Positions 1-10,761 of a stretch of 50,118 nucleotides of DNA are shown in pieces. The stretch spans positions 1 through 50,118 of the forward strand of contig CAMYJZ010000013.1 in assembly GCA_947258845.1 (NCBI GenBank), read 5' to 3'. Position numbers and translations under genes: made by a program. Under the pieces are notes generated by a model, which was not told the DNA's origin, searched no databases, and worked only from the letters and a program-made list of their open reading frames with translations. Source of the stretch: an uncultured Ectothiorhodospiraceae bacterium (lineage in GTDB: Bacteria; Pseudomonadota; Gammaproteobacteria; UBA9214). Positions within the stretch are counted from its first letter, which is position 1. Each line of letters begins with the position of its first letter.

Positions 1-30
1 CCATGCCCGGTGTTCGCTACCTGGAGTGGC

Positions 31-1212
31 TCAGCCGGCGTAGACAGTCCGGGCGGCGTCGACCGCGACCCCTGACTGGATCGGTGCCTTCATGCCGCTC
101 AGGACCGCGTCCAGCGCGCCCAGGCAGAACAGCACATTGGTGGGGTTACTGGCAAAGCCCATCAGGCCGATGCGCCAGATCTTGCCGGCCATGGCACCCA
201 GTCCGGCACCGATCTCCAGGTTGTACTCGCTCAGCAGTGCCGAGCGGACAGCGGCCTCGTCGACCCCGGCGGGGATGGAAACGGCGTTGAGCTGTGGCAG
301 GCGCTCGCCCTCGGGCACGACAAATGCCAGCCCCATGGCCTCGATGCCCGCCTTCAGGGCCTCGTGGTTCCCCCGGTGGCGTGCCCAGGCATTCTCGATG
401 CCCTCTTCCTGCAGGATGACCAGTGCCTCGTGCAGGGCATACAGGGTATTGATCGGGGCCGTATGATGATAGGCGCGCTTGCCGCCGCCACCCCAGTAGC
501 CGAGTACCAGGTTGAGGTCCATGAACCAGCTCTGCACCGTGTGCTTGCGACTTGTCGCAGCTTCGATGGCCCGCTGGCTGAACGTCACGGGTGACAGGCC
601 CGGCACGCAGGACAGGCACTTCTGGGTGCCCGAGTAGACCGCGTCCAGTCCCCAGTCATCCACCATCAGTGGTGAACCGGCCAGCGAGGTCACGGTATCG
701 ACGATGGTCAGGCAGTCGTGATTGCGGGCAATCCCGGCCAGCGTCTTGGCATCGGAGATCGCGCCGGTCGAGGTCTCGGCATGCACGAAGGCAAGGATCC
801 TGGCATCCGGATTGGCCTTGAGGGCCTCGTCTGCCTTGTTGGGATCGACCGCCACGCCCCACTCGTCCTCGACCATGATCGCGGTGCCGCCGGCGCGTAC
901 CACATTCTCCTTCATGCGACCGCCGAACACGCCGTTCTGGCAGACCACTACCTTGTCACCGGGCTCGACCAGGTTGACGAAGCAGGTCTCCATGCCCGCC
1001 GAACCCGGGGCCGAGACCGGCATGGTGAGCTCATGGCTGGTCTGGAAGGCATAGCGCAGCAGTTCCTTCATCTCGTCCATCATGCCCACGAACACCGGAT
1101 CGAGGTGACCGATGGTCGGGCGTGACATGGCCTCCAGGATGCGCGGATTGACGTCGGAGGGACCGGGACCCATCAGGGTGCGGACGGGAGGATGGAAGGA
1201 CTGGATGCTCAT
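31..1212 (-). CDS. Serine/alanine-glyoxylate aminotransferase family (PLP, class V)
   Basis: PLP-dependent class V aminotransferase of about 393 aa that probably moves an amino group from serine or alanine to glyoxylate in the cytoplasm. The family opening 'GPGPSDVNPRIL' is at residues 15-26, the cofactor-side region 'HAETSTG' near 144-150, 'DTVTS' near 172-176, and the Schiff-base lysine is K198 in 'SGTQKCLS'. Length fits the family. I start at 1212 rather than the upstream ATG at 1257 because a GAGG ribosome site lies 6 nt before it and homology begins there. The gene follows the ABC transporter genes on the same strand after a 119-nt gap. Serine, alanine or phosphonoacetaldehyde-type substrates cannot be separated by eye. 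Confidence 0.85.
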   Translation of the reverse strand: MSIQSFHPPVRTLMGPGPSDVNPRILEAMSRPTIGHLDPVFVGMMDEMKELLRYAFQTSHELTMPVSAPGSAGMETCFVNLVEPGDKVVVCQNGVFGGRMKENVVRAGGTAIMVEDEWGVAVDPNKADEALKANPDARILAFVHAETSTGAISDAKTLAGIARNHDCLTIVDTVTSLAGSPLMVDDWGLDAVYSGTQKCLSCVPGLSPVTFSQRAIEAATSRKHTVQSWFMDLNLVLGYWGGGGKRAYHHTAPINTLYALHEALVILQEEGIENAWARHRGNHEALKAGIEAMGLAFVVPEGERLPQLNAVSIPAGVDEAAVRSALLSEYNLEIGAGLGAMAGKIWRIGLMGFASNPTNVLFCLGALDAVLSGMKAPIQSGVAVDAARTVYAG

Positions 1213-1331
1213 GATATGCCTCGTGTACTTGATTTCTGGAGTGGACGAAAAAAGCAAAGCGCGGAGTCTACCACGGGTTGCCGGGGCACCCTACTCCCCG
1301 GGGCCGATTTCAGGGCCTCACAGGGCGATAT

Positions 1332-3338
<2,007 letters not shown>

Positions 3339-3366
3339 TTTAGTTATTCAACTTACCAAAAAATAC

Positions 3367-3515
3367 ATTACCGCAGAGACGCGGAGAACGCGGAGTAATA
3401 CAAATATCGTTCAACACACACTGCGACAAATGGCTGCTGTAATGCAAATGGCAAACGGGTTGTTAACAATCATTTTTCTCTGCGTTCTCTGCGTTCTCCG
3501 CGTCTCTGCGGTAAT
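3367..3515. repeat. Short inverted-repeat element (MITE-like), copy 1
   Basis: A 149-bp segment between the YejE-like and YejF-like genes has long terminal inverted repeats. The left end (3367-3395) begins ATTACCGCAGAGACGCGGAG, and the right end (3476-3515) is its reverse complement over more than 25 bases. The inner part of the right arm repeats the 9-mer GAACGCAGA-like unit. It encodes no protein; the short frames across it are products of the repeat. No clear target-site duplication is visible. A related element lies at about 9172-9436. Such CGCAGAGA-type inverted repeats occur in many environmental bacteria, but the mobilising enzyme is not in the window. Confidence 0.75.
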
Positions 3516-3533
3516 AGTGTGTGTTTACGTAAA

Positions 3534-4943
3534 TCAACGCTGGCGCAGGCGCGGGTCGAAGGCATCGCGGACGGCGTCGGAAAACAGGTTCGCGGCCAGC
3601 ACCAGGGTGAACATGAACAGGAATGCCGACAGCAGCGACCACCACACCACCGGTTCCCGCGCCATCTCCAGGCGTGCACTGTTGATCATGTTGCCCCAGC
3701 TGTTCATGGTCGGATCGACGCCGACGCCCACATAGGACAGTACCGCTTCCGCCAGCACCAGGCCGCTGAAATCGAGCACCACCGTGATCAGCACGATGTG
3801 CATGACATTGGGGAGGATGTGCTTGCCGATGACACTGGCATGGGAGACCCCCAGGGACACCGCTGCCTTGATGTATTCCGACTCGCGCAGCTTGAGCGAC
3901 TCACCGCGCAGCAAGCGACACAGCCCCGTCCAGCTGGTAATTCCCAGAATAATACATAGAAATAACAATCGGATATCTGCTCTTTCCAAGGCTGTTTCAA
4001 ACTTTTCCGGGTGGTTGCTCACGTACACCTGCAGCATCAGGATGGCCGCGGCGATCAGCAGCACACCGGGGATGGAATTCAGGGTGGTGTAGATGTACTG
4101 AATCAGGTCGTCGATCCAGCCACGCGCATAGCCGGCGAGTATCCCCATGAGGATGGCAAACGGCAGCATTACCAGCGTCGTCAGCGTGCCGATCACCAGT
4201 CCGGTACGAATGCTTTTCAGGGTCTGGTAGAACACATCCTGACCGACCTTGTCGGTGCCGAAGACATGGTAGGCCGTGGACAGGTTGAGTGCCAGGCAGA
4301 ACAGCAGCGCCAGCACACCCAGGGTCAGCAGGATGACCCGCAGCGGGATCCGGGTGCGCCCTGCCAGGATACTGCGGATGGCGTGGCCCAGACTGTGACG
4401 CGAGCGGCGTGCCAGCCAAACACCCAGCAGTACCAGAAGCAGGCCGGTCAGGAGCAGCGCCTGCAGACCGGCCGTGGCAACGCGCACCCGGATATCGCGC
4501 GCGAAATCGGTCTCGGGATCGGCCAGGTGACGCCCGCCCCAGATCAGGCGCGGGTACTCGCGGGTCTGGCTGCCGTCGGGATGCTGGATGGTCTCCCGGG
4601 TATACAGGTGCGTGGCGAAGGGCGAGGAATAGGTCTTTTCCGTGCGGGTATGCAGCGGCTCCAGCAGGTAGTCGAGCACGCTCAGGACTTCGACGCCGTA
4701 GTGCACCTCCTCACCGGCACCGTTGTCTTCCAGTGCCGCGCGGTAGTGCAGCGAGTCCAGCAGGCCGATCACCACGTAGACCAGCAGGATCACGATGGAG
4801 GCGGACGCCAGGCGACTGCCCAGGACGTGACGCCAGGGGGTACGCAGATGCGGTTTGCTGCGGGCATACAGGACAAAGGACAACACCACCGCCACCAGCA
4901 GGAACACCAGGGCATCGGTCCACAGGATGACGGGCATGATCAT
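3534..4943 (-). CDS. yejE: Peptide ABC transporter permease (YejE-like)
   Basis: Inner-membrane permease of the Yej/oligopeptide importer, 469 aa. Membrane segments are visible near 8-28 and 48-65, then about 155-175, 200-222 and through the C-terminal half. The binding-protein-dependent permease loop that contacts the ATPase is 'EYIKAAVSLGVSHASVIG' followed by 'HILPN' (about residues 360-385). At 469 aa it is longer than the roughly 340 aa of E. coli YejE. The extra length is a periplasmic stretch of about 90 residues (65-155) after the second helix. The start overlaps the stop of the upstream permease by four bases (ATGA), so the two are translationally coupled. Confidence 0.9.
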   Translation of the reverse strand: MIMPVILWTDALVFLLVAVVLSFVLYARSKPHLRTPWRHVLGSRLASASIVILLVYVVIGLLDSLHYRAALEDNGAGEEVHYGVEVLSVLDYLLEPLHTRTEKTYSSPFATHLYTRETIQHPDGSQTREYPRLIWGGRHLADPETDFARDIRVRVATAGLQALLLTGLLLVLLGVWLARRSRHSLGHAIRSILAGRTRIPLRVILLTLGVLALLFCLALNLSTAYHVFGTDKVGQDVFYQTLKSIRTGLVIGTLTTLVMLPFAILMGILAGYARGWIDDLIQYIYTTLNSIPGVLLIAAAILMLQVYVSNHPEKFETALERADIRLLFLCIILGITSWTGLCRLLRGESLKLRESEYIKAAVSLGVSHASVIGKHILPNVMHIVLITVVLDFSGLVLAEAVLSYVGVGVDPTMNSWGNMINSARLEMAREPVVWWSLLSAFLFMFTLVLAANLFSDAVRDAFDPRLRQR

Positions 4944-5917
4944 GACAGCCGTACCCGCGGATCAACCACGGTGTAGGCCATATCCACCAGTATCAGCCCG
5001 AGGATATAGAGAACCGAGCCGAGAAACACCATGGCGCGCACGATGGCGAAGTCCTGGCGATTGATGGCATCGATGGTGTAGCTGCCCAGCCCCGGGATGG
5101 CAAAAAACGATTCCAGCAGCAGGCTGCCCAGGAACAGCATCGGCAGCACCACCACCACACCGGTGACGATGGGGATCATGGCATTCTTCAGCACATGGCG
5201 GAACAGCACCAGGGACTCCTTCAGCCCCTTGGCGCGCGCTGTGCGCACGAAGTCCTTGTTCGCCTCCTCCAGGAAGAACGAACGGTACATGCGCGAGCCG
5301 GCACCGATGCCGCTGACGGCGCCGATCACCACGGGCAGCACCAGGAACTTGAAGGCATCCAGGCCGGTGTCATAGCCCGAGATAGGCATCAGGCGCAGCA
5401 GCTTGCCCAGCAGGAACTGCCCGCCGATGATGTAGAACATCGCCGAGATGGACATCAGAACCACACACAGGATGACCCCGGAGACATCCACATAGGTCCC
5501 CCGAAAGAAGGCCATGAGCATGGCAAAGGTGATATTGATCAGCAGACCGACCAGCAAGGTCGGTATGGCGATGGCCAGGCTGGGTTTCATACGCTGCTGG
5601 ATGTCGTGACTGATATCGCGGCCGTCATCCGAGTGGCCGAAATCGAAGGCAAACAGCTTCACCGACTTTTCGAAAAAGATGGTGTGGGTCAGTTTCGCGC
5701 TGCCGCTGACGGCCTCGTTGTAGAGCAGCGGCTTGTCATAGCCGCGCTCGACCTTCCACTTGTCGATGGCCTCGGGCGTGACCCGCTTGACGCCCAGGTG
5801 CAGGCGCGCCATGTCGTCCGGTGAATTGACTACGAAAAACAGGTAGAAGGTGAGCAGGTTCACCCCGATCAGGATGGGGATGGCGTAGGCCACACGTCTG
5901 ACGATATAGGCAAACAT
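4940..5917 (-). CDS. yejB: Peptide ABC transporter permease (YejB-like)
   Basis: Inner-membrane permease partner, 325 aa, near the usual YejB/DppB length. It starts with the typical 'RRVAYAIPILIGVNLLTF' first helix (about 7-25). It has a periplasmic segment to about 130, then five more hydrophobic segments. The ATPase-coupling loop is 'RTARAKGLKESLVLFRHVLKN' (about 225-245). It shares one base with the stop codon of the binding protein (TGATG) and overlaps the next permease by four bases, so binding protein, YejB and YejE form one tightly packed unit. The conserved ending 'VDPRVRLS' is intact. Confidence 0.92.
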   Translation of the reverse strand: MFAYIVRRVAYAIPILIGVNLLTFYLFFVVNSPDDMARLHLGVKRVTPEAIDKWKVERGYDKPLLYNEAVSGSAKLTHTIFFEKSVKLFAFDFGHSDDGRDISHDIQQRMKPSLAIAIPTLLVGLLINITFAMLMAFFRGTYVDVSGVILCVVLMSISAMFYIIGGQFLLGKLLRLMPISGYDTGLDAFKFLVLPVVIGAVSGIGAGSRMYRSFFLEEANKDFVRTARAKGLKESLVLFRHVLKNAMIPIVTGVVVVLPMLFLGSLLLESFFAIPGLGSYTIDAINRQDFAIVRAMVFLGSVLYILGLILVDMAYTVVDPRVRLS

Positions 5918-8124
5918 CAGTGCTCCGCCACGTAGGCCGGCCGGCGCTGCCGGTTACGGTAGCTGAAGAAGGCCGGCAGCACCACCAGCAACACCAGGCC
6001 CAGCAACAGGGCAATCGGCCAGCGCACCGGCCGGTTCCAGGCGGCCTGCAGCCCGGCCCGTTGCCCGGGATCGATACGCCGGTACTTGAGCGCATTATTG
6101 GCCATCAGGTTGGGCTTCGCGTTCCTGTACCAGGCGTGGGCGAGACTGAACTGCTTGGGGTGGAAACCCCACAACCAGGGTGCGTCATGGCGCGCGATCC
6201 TCATCATGCGGTCGATGATCGCCTGGCGCTGCGGGCCGTTGTCCATATTCTTCATCTGCACGAACAGCTGGTCGAACTCCGCGTTGCGGTAGTTGGCAGC
6301 GTTCTCCCCGTTATGCTCTACCTTGCCCTGCGGACCGTAGAGCAGGAACATGAAGTTCTCGGGATCGGGGTAGTCGGCATTCCAGCCCCACTGGAAGATC
6401 TGCGCCGTGCCCTTGAGCATCTTTTCCTGGAAACGGTTGTAGTCCGTGCCGCGCACCACCAGCTGGATGTCAAGTTTCGCAAACTGCTTGTGCAACCAGT
6501 CGAGACGCGCCTTGTCATCCGGGCCGGTGGCCGTGGTGTCGAAGTACAGTACCAGCGGCTTGCCGGTCTCGATGTCCCGGCCCTCCGGGTAACCGGCCTC
6601 GGCCAGCAGGCGCCGGGCCTCCTCGATGGGTTTGCGTACCGGTCCCCGCGGGCTTGTGTCGTAAACGTAGCTATTGATGCCGGCATCACCCTCCACGAAT
6701 CCGAAGATACCCGGCGGGATGACGCCCTGCGCCGGGATACCGCGGCCATTGAGGAAGATGGAAATGTATTCCTCGAAGTCGACGGCAATGGCGATGGCCT
6801 GGCGCAGCTTGCGGGCCTTTTCACCGAGCCCGCCGACCACGGGGTCGAGCATATTGAAACCTGTGTAATAGATCGAGGTGGAGACCGCGGTCCTGAGTTC
6901 GATCCCCTTTCCAAGCATGGCATCAGTGAGGGCCACCTCGCCCGAGGCGCCCACGCTGATGGCCTGGTCGAAACTGTCGGAGCTGATCCCGGAGGTGTCG
7001 TAATAACCCTGCAGGAACTTGTTCCAGTAGGGGATATCCTCCTTCTCGAGACTGTAGATCACCTTGTCGATAAACGGCAGCGGCTTGCCGGCGTCGGCCA
7101 GCAGTCCGGATGCGGCATCGCCCGGCTCACCCTCTGCCGGGTAGGTCTCGCCGTGGAAGTTGGGATTGCGCACCATCACCATCTGGCGATTGGGATTGTT
7201 CACCGTGAGCATGTAAGGACCGGTGCCGACCGGGTACCAGTCCAGGGTGATATTACGCTCCTTCATCCCCGGCTGGCTGTGGAAGCGATCCGCCTCCCAG
7301 GGCACCGGGGAGAAGAACGGCATGGCCAGCCAGTACAGCAATTGCGGGTACTTGCCATGGATGCGGATTTGGTAAGTATAGCGGTCGATGACCGTCACGC
7401 CTTCCAGCGGGTAGTCGCGCAGGTCCAGGAAGCCCTGGTCCGGCATGGCGGACGCCGCCTGCTTCAGGGTATCGACGTAGTCGGCGAGGCCGACAATGTA
7501 GTCACTCATCAGCCCCAGTATCGGTGAATGCAGGCGCGGGTGGGCCAGGCGCTTGATCTGGTAGACGTAATCCGCAGCCACCAGTTCCCGGCTGCCGGTC
7601 TCGGTGAAATCACCCAGGGTATAGATATCCTCCAGCGCCTGTTCATCGAGCGGGTAATAACGGTAGTTGCCCTGCGCGTTGCGCGCGAATGCCGGGTGCG
7701 GTTGATAGCGGATACCCGGCTGGATATGGATGTCGTAGATGCTGTAGACAATGTCTTGTGCAGCGGCACCTGCGTCAATCCGCCTGCCCTCTGCATCGAG
7801 AAAGTAAGGTTCCGGTACCCCGGTGGCCGCCAGCGGGATCAGTTCATAAGGGCGCTTCAGGTAATGATACTGCAACGGCGGCTCGTAGATCTGCGCGGTA
7901 AAGGCCACCTCGTTGGAGCTGTAGGACTGCACCGGGTCAAGGTGGTTGGGGCGCTCCTGGAATGAGGTATAGAGGATATTCTCGCGTGCCTCGGCGGTCG
8001 GGTATGGCCGGTTCCAGGGTTCGTCGCTGCAGGCGCTAACGGCCAGCAGCGCCGCCAGCAGGAACGCCTGCGGCACTCGATTCAGCTGCGCGCGCAGGCT
8101 GTGAGGTTTTCCTGTCAGCGACAC
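5917..8124 (-). CDS. Peptide ABC transporter substrate-binding lipoprotein with C-terminal membrane helix
   Basis: Family 5 extracellular solute-binding protein (YejA/DppA class) that captures peptides for the permeases downstream. I favour the GTG at 8124: an AGGGG ribosome site lies 6 nt before it and it leaves a normal lipoprotein signal, with R11/R16, a hydrophobic core and the lipobox 'VSAC' (Cys about residue 32). The open frame continues upstream to an ATG at 8232, but that extension is Pro/Arg-rich and unlike a signal peptide. The binding domain fills residues 40-690. Oddly, the last 35 residues form a second membrane anchor ('WPIALLLGLVLLVVLP') followed by a basic tail, so the protein may be held at both ends. 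Start uncertain; family assignment is firm. Confidence 0.85.
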   Translation of the reverse strand: MSLTGKPHSLRAQLNRVPQAFLLAALLAVSACSDEPWNRPYPTAEARENILYTSFQERPNHLDPVQSYSSNEVAFTAQIYEPPLQYHYLKRPYELIPLAATGVPEPYFLDAEGRRIDAGAAAQDIVYSIYDIHIQPGIRYQPHPAFARNAQGNYRYYPLDEQALEDIYTLGDFTETGSRELVAADYVYQIKRLAHPRLHSPILGLMSDYIVGLADYVDTLKQAASAMPDQGFLDLRDYPLEGVTVIDRYTYQIRIHGKYPQLLYWLAMPFFSPVPWEADRFHSQPGMKERNITLDWYPVGTGPYMLTVNNPNRQMVMVRNPNFHGETYPAEGEPGDAASGLLADAGKPLPFIDKVIYSLEKEDIPYWNKFLQGYYDTSGISSDSFDQAISVGASGEVALTDAMLGKGIELRTAVSTSIYYTGFNMLDPVVGGLGEKARKLRQAIAIAVDFEEYISIFLNGRGIPAQGVIPPGIFGFVEGDAGINSYVYDTSPRGPVRKPIEEARRLLAEAGYPEGRDIETGKPLVLYFDTTATGPDDKARLDWLHKQFAKLDIQLVVRGTDYNRFQEKMLKGTAQIFQWGWNADYPDPENFMFLLYGPQGKVEHNGENAANYRNAEFDQLFVQMKNMDNGPQRQAIIDRMMRIARHDAPWLWGFHPKQFSLAHAWYRNAKPNLMANNALKYRRIDPGQRAGLQAAWNRPVRWPIALLLGLVLLVVLPAFFSYRNRQRRPAYVAEH

Positions 8125-8367
8125 ACCCGTCCCCTGTAGCGGCCGGGGCAGCCGGGGTCTCCGCTCTGAATCATCTTGGGGATGTGATACGGCATGACGG
8201 GCCATTATATCGGGCGTCGTGCCGGCTTTCATACCCCGGTGTCGGCCTTTGAATACTTCCCGTAATCAGCGTTTTCCGGTACCTTAGCGACTTCATATCC
8301 GGGGCCGCCGGCATCACCGGCAGGCGCTGGAAATCACTGCTACCGACAAGAGATACAGGGAACCGCT

Positions 8368-9153
8368 ATGGGATTCATGAGTGGCAAGCGCGCACTGATT
8401 GTTGGCCTGGCCAGCAACCGATCCATCGCCTGGGGTATCGCCCGGGCCATGCACCGGGAAGGCGCCGAGCTGGCCTTTACCTATCAGAACGAGAAACTGG
8501 GCAGCCGGGTCGTGAAGATGGCGGCTGAATGCGATTCGGACATCACCCTGCCCTGCGATGTCAGTAGCGACGAGCAGATCGAGACCGTGTTCCAGGAACT
8601 GGGCAAGCGCTGGGACGGCCTGGACATCATTGTGCACTCGGTGGCGTTCGCCCCGGGCGGACAACTGGACGGCGATTACCTCGACTGCGTGACCCGGGAA
8701 GGATTCAGCATTGCTCATGACATCAGCTCCTACAGCTTCACCGCACTGGCCAAGGCCGGCCGGTCCATGATGGAGGGCCGCCAGGGTGCGCTGCTGGCAT
8801 TGAGCTACCTGGGTGCCGTGCAGACAGTACCCAACTACAACGTCATGGGGGTCGCCAAGGCCAGCCTGGAGGCGAATATCCGTTACATGGCGGAAAGCCT
8901 GGGGCCCCACGGGATCCGGGTCAACGGCATTTCGGCCGGCCCGATACGCACCCTGGCCGCCTCAGGCATCAGCAACTTCCGCAAGATGCTGGACCAGTTT
9001 GCCAGGACCGCACCGCTGCGCCGCAATGTCACCATCGATGACGTCGGCAATGCCGCCGCCTTTTTGTGCTCGGACCTGGCCGCCGGGATAACCGGCGAAA
9101 TCACCTACGTGGATGCCGGCTTCAATACCGTCGGCATGGGACCCATGGGGTAG
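8368..9153 (+). CDS. fabI: Enoyl-[acyl-carrier-protein] reductase (NADH) FabI
   Basis: Catalyses the last step of each fatty acid elongation cycle, reducing trans-2-enoyl-ACP with NADH in the cytoplasm. It is 261 aa, the normal FabI size. The N-terminal '[13 protein letters not shown]' is the FabI form of the dinucleotide-binding loop. The active-site stretch '[16 protein letters not shown]' plus 'AKAS' contains the two tyrosines and the lysine of the Y-x6-Y-x-M-x4-K arrangement. '[13 protein letters not shown]' is the substrate-binding loop. No sign of FabL/FabV replacement. It is transcribed away from the ABC transporter genes. A promoter should lie in the upstream 130-240 bp, but I see no strong consensus there. 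Position next to ppiD and the Yej genes is shared with Pseudomonas. Confidence 0.97.
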   Translation: MGFMSGKRALIVGLASNRSIAWGIARAMHREGAELAFTYQNEKLGSRVVKMAAECDSDITLPCDVSSDEQIETVFQELGKRWDGLDIIVHSVAFAPGGQLDGDYLDCVTREGFSIAHDISSYSFTALAKAGRSMMEGRQGALLALSYLGAVQTVPNYNVMGVAKASLEANIRYMAESLGPHGIRVNGISAGPIRTLAASGISNFRKMLDQFARTAPLRRNVTIDDVGNAAAFLCSDLAAGITGEITYVDAGFNTVGMGPMG

Positions 9154-9457
9154 CCAACGGGGCTTCGGGATATTCACCGCAGAGACGCTGAAGGCGCAGA
9201 GACGTTCAGGATAAAGTAACACCGCAAAGGTGCAAGGGACACACGAACGACGTTTCTCGGGAAAAGCTGCTGTCTAAGGTATCACCGGTCTATGGTGAGT
9301 AGCGCATTCGGAGAGTTGCAGATATGCAACTACTACTGCCCTTCCAGTAAGGATTGTGGTTTGATACAGGGTTCGGGGGGCTCAGTCCAGCTGCGGCTGA
9401 ATTATTCCTCGCGTCTCTGCGTCTCTGCGGTAATTCAAGCATAACCAAGATTCGCCG
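9154..9457. other. Intergenic region between fabI and the symporter
   Basis: About 300 bp with no convincing gene. Nearly all of it is occupied by the second inverted-repeat element (9172-9436). The remaining bases show no clear terminator for fabI or for the convergent symporter gene. The 126-aa plus-strand frame starting at 9354 lies mostly antisense to the symporter and is not a gene. Confidence 0.6.
9172..9436. repeat. Inverted-repeat element (MITE-like), copy 2
   Basis: About 265 bp with ends related to the element at 3367-3515. The left end reads ATTCACCGCAGAGACGC. The right end (about 9410-9436) is the reverse complement of ATTACCGCAGAGACGCAGAG with few differences. The interior is different from copy 1 and has its own small palindromes: 'GTTGCAGATATGCAAC' near 9314-9329, and the pair CACCG/CGGTG-like motifs near 9213-9290. 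No open frame of note. It sits just behind the fabI stop and just behind the symporter stop, i.e. in a convergent gap. Confidence 0.6.
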
Positions 9458-10720
9458 TCAGGCTTTTTGCAGTATCCCCTGCTCGCCTTCCAGGCGACCG
9501 ATCAGTACCGCGCCGCAGGAATCGCTGAAGATATTCACACTGGTGCGGCACATGTCCAGCACCCGGTCGACCGCCAGGATCAGGCCCACTGCCTCCACCG
9601 GCAGCCCGATGGCGGTCAGAATGATGGTGATGGCCACCAGGCTGGCCGCCGGAATCCCCGCCACGCCGATCGAGGTCAGCAGGGCCACCAGCACCACGGT
9701 GAACTGTTCCGCAAATCCGAGATCCAGCCCGTAGGCCTGGGCAATGAACATCGCGGCAACACACTCGTACAGCGCGGTGCCATCCATGTTCACGGTTGCA
9801 CCCAGCGGCAACACGAAACTGCTGGTGCGGTTGGAGACGCCGGCGCGCCGTTCCACGCAGTCCATGCTGACCGGCAGCGTGGCCGAGGACGAGGCGGTCG
9901 AGAACGCGGTCAACAGGGCCGGGGCCATGGCCTGGTAGTGGCGCAGCGGATTGACCCGGCCGACGAACCAGAGCAGCAGCGGCAATACCACCAGGAAATG
10001 CACACCCAGTGCGGCCAGCACCGTCAGGAAAAAGGCCAGCAGGGGGGCAAAGGCTGCAAATCCGGTGGAGGCCACCACCTTGGCCACCAGCGCAAACACC
10101 CCGATCGGGGCAAACAGCATCACCCACTCGGTTATCTGCATCATGACGGCGAACACCCCCTGCCAGAAGTCCTGCATCGGTTTGGCCAGGCTGCCGTCAA
10201 TGCGGGTCATGAAAAAACCGAACAGCAGGCTGAAAAAGATCAGCCCCAGCATCTGTCCCTCGGCCGCGGCGGCAACGATATTGGTGGGCACCATGCGCAG
10301 GAAGATCTCGACCACGTCACCCACACCCCGCCCCTCTACCCGGGCCGCTATGTCGGCACCGTCATCGGAGAGTGCGATGACCTCGCGGGCCGGCTCCCCG
10401 TCCACGATCCCCGGCGAGACCAGGTTGACCAGGAACAGGCCAACCAGGATCGCGAACAGGCTGGTGGTCATGTAGTACAGCAAGGTCTTGCCGCCCAGGC
10501 GGCCCATGGCGCCGCTGGCGCCGACCCCGGCAATGCCGGTAATGATGGAGGAAACAATCAGGGGGACGATCAGCATCTTCAGGGCATTGAGAAACAGGGT
10601 GCCCAGGAAATCGTAGATGTCGTAGAAACGCAGCCCGTACAGGCTGGTGTCCATGCCGGTGAGCTGACCTGCCAGGACAGCCAGTACCAGGGCAATCAGG
10701 ATTTGCCAGTGGAGTTTCAG
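9458..10720 (-). CDS. Dicarboxylate/amino acid:cation symporter (DAACS), abnormal start
   Basis: Sodium- or proton-coupled carrier of the GltP/DctA family. Hallmarks are the serine-rich re-entrant loop 'AFSTASSSATLP', the 'GATVNMDGTALY' motif in the seventh helix, and 'GIPAASLVAI' plus 'DRVLDMCRTSVNI' near the end. The first ATG in frame (10654) would delete helix 1. The missing helix is encoded just upstream as 'KLHWQILIALVLAVLAG', preceded by CTG at 10718-10720 and, before that, an in-frame TGA (10727-10729). An ATG (10728-10730) with an AGGG site lies one frame off, so either CTG is the start or a one-base insertion has broken the gene. With CTG the protein is 420 aa, normal for the family. 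Confidence 0.75.
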   Translation of the reverse strand: MKLHWQILIALVLAVLAGQLTGMDTSLYGLRFYDIYDFLGTLFLNALKMLIVPLIVSSIITGIAGVGASGAMGRLGGKTLLYYMTTSLFAILVGLFLVNLVSPGIVDGEPAREVIALSDDGADIAARVEGRGVGDVVEIFLRMVPTNIVAAAAEGQMLGLIFFSLLFGFFMTRIDGSLAKPMQDFWQGVFAVMMQITEWVMLFAPIGVFALVAKVVASTGFAAFAPLLAFFLTVLAALGVHFLVVLPLLLWFVGRVNPLRHYQAMAPALLTAFSTASSSATLPVSMDCVERRAGVSNRTSSFVLPLGATVNMDGTALYECVAAMFIAQAYGLDLGFAEQFTVVLVALLTSIGVAGIPAASLVAITIILTAIGLPVEAVGLILAVDRVLDMCRTSVNIFSDSCGAVLIGRLEGEQGILQKA

Positions 10721-10761
10721 GTCAGTTCATCCCTGTTGATGAAGGAATCGGACCGGTAGAG

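Noticed and set aside
1213-1331. Terminator after the YejF-like gene
   Set aside because: A CCGGGG/CCCCGG hairpin exists but is followed by CAACCCG, not T residues.
4011-4976. 321-aa plus-strand open frame
   Set aside because: Antisense to the YejE-like permease.
5920-7527. 535-aa plus-strand open frame
   Set aside because: Exact antisense shadow of the binding-protein gene; GC-rich codon use on the opposite strand produces it.
9467-10759. 430-aa plus-strand open frame
   Set aside because: Antisense to the symporter, rich in Gln/His/Gly, no recognizable domain.
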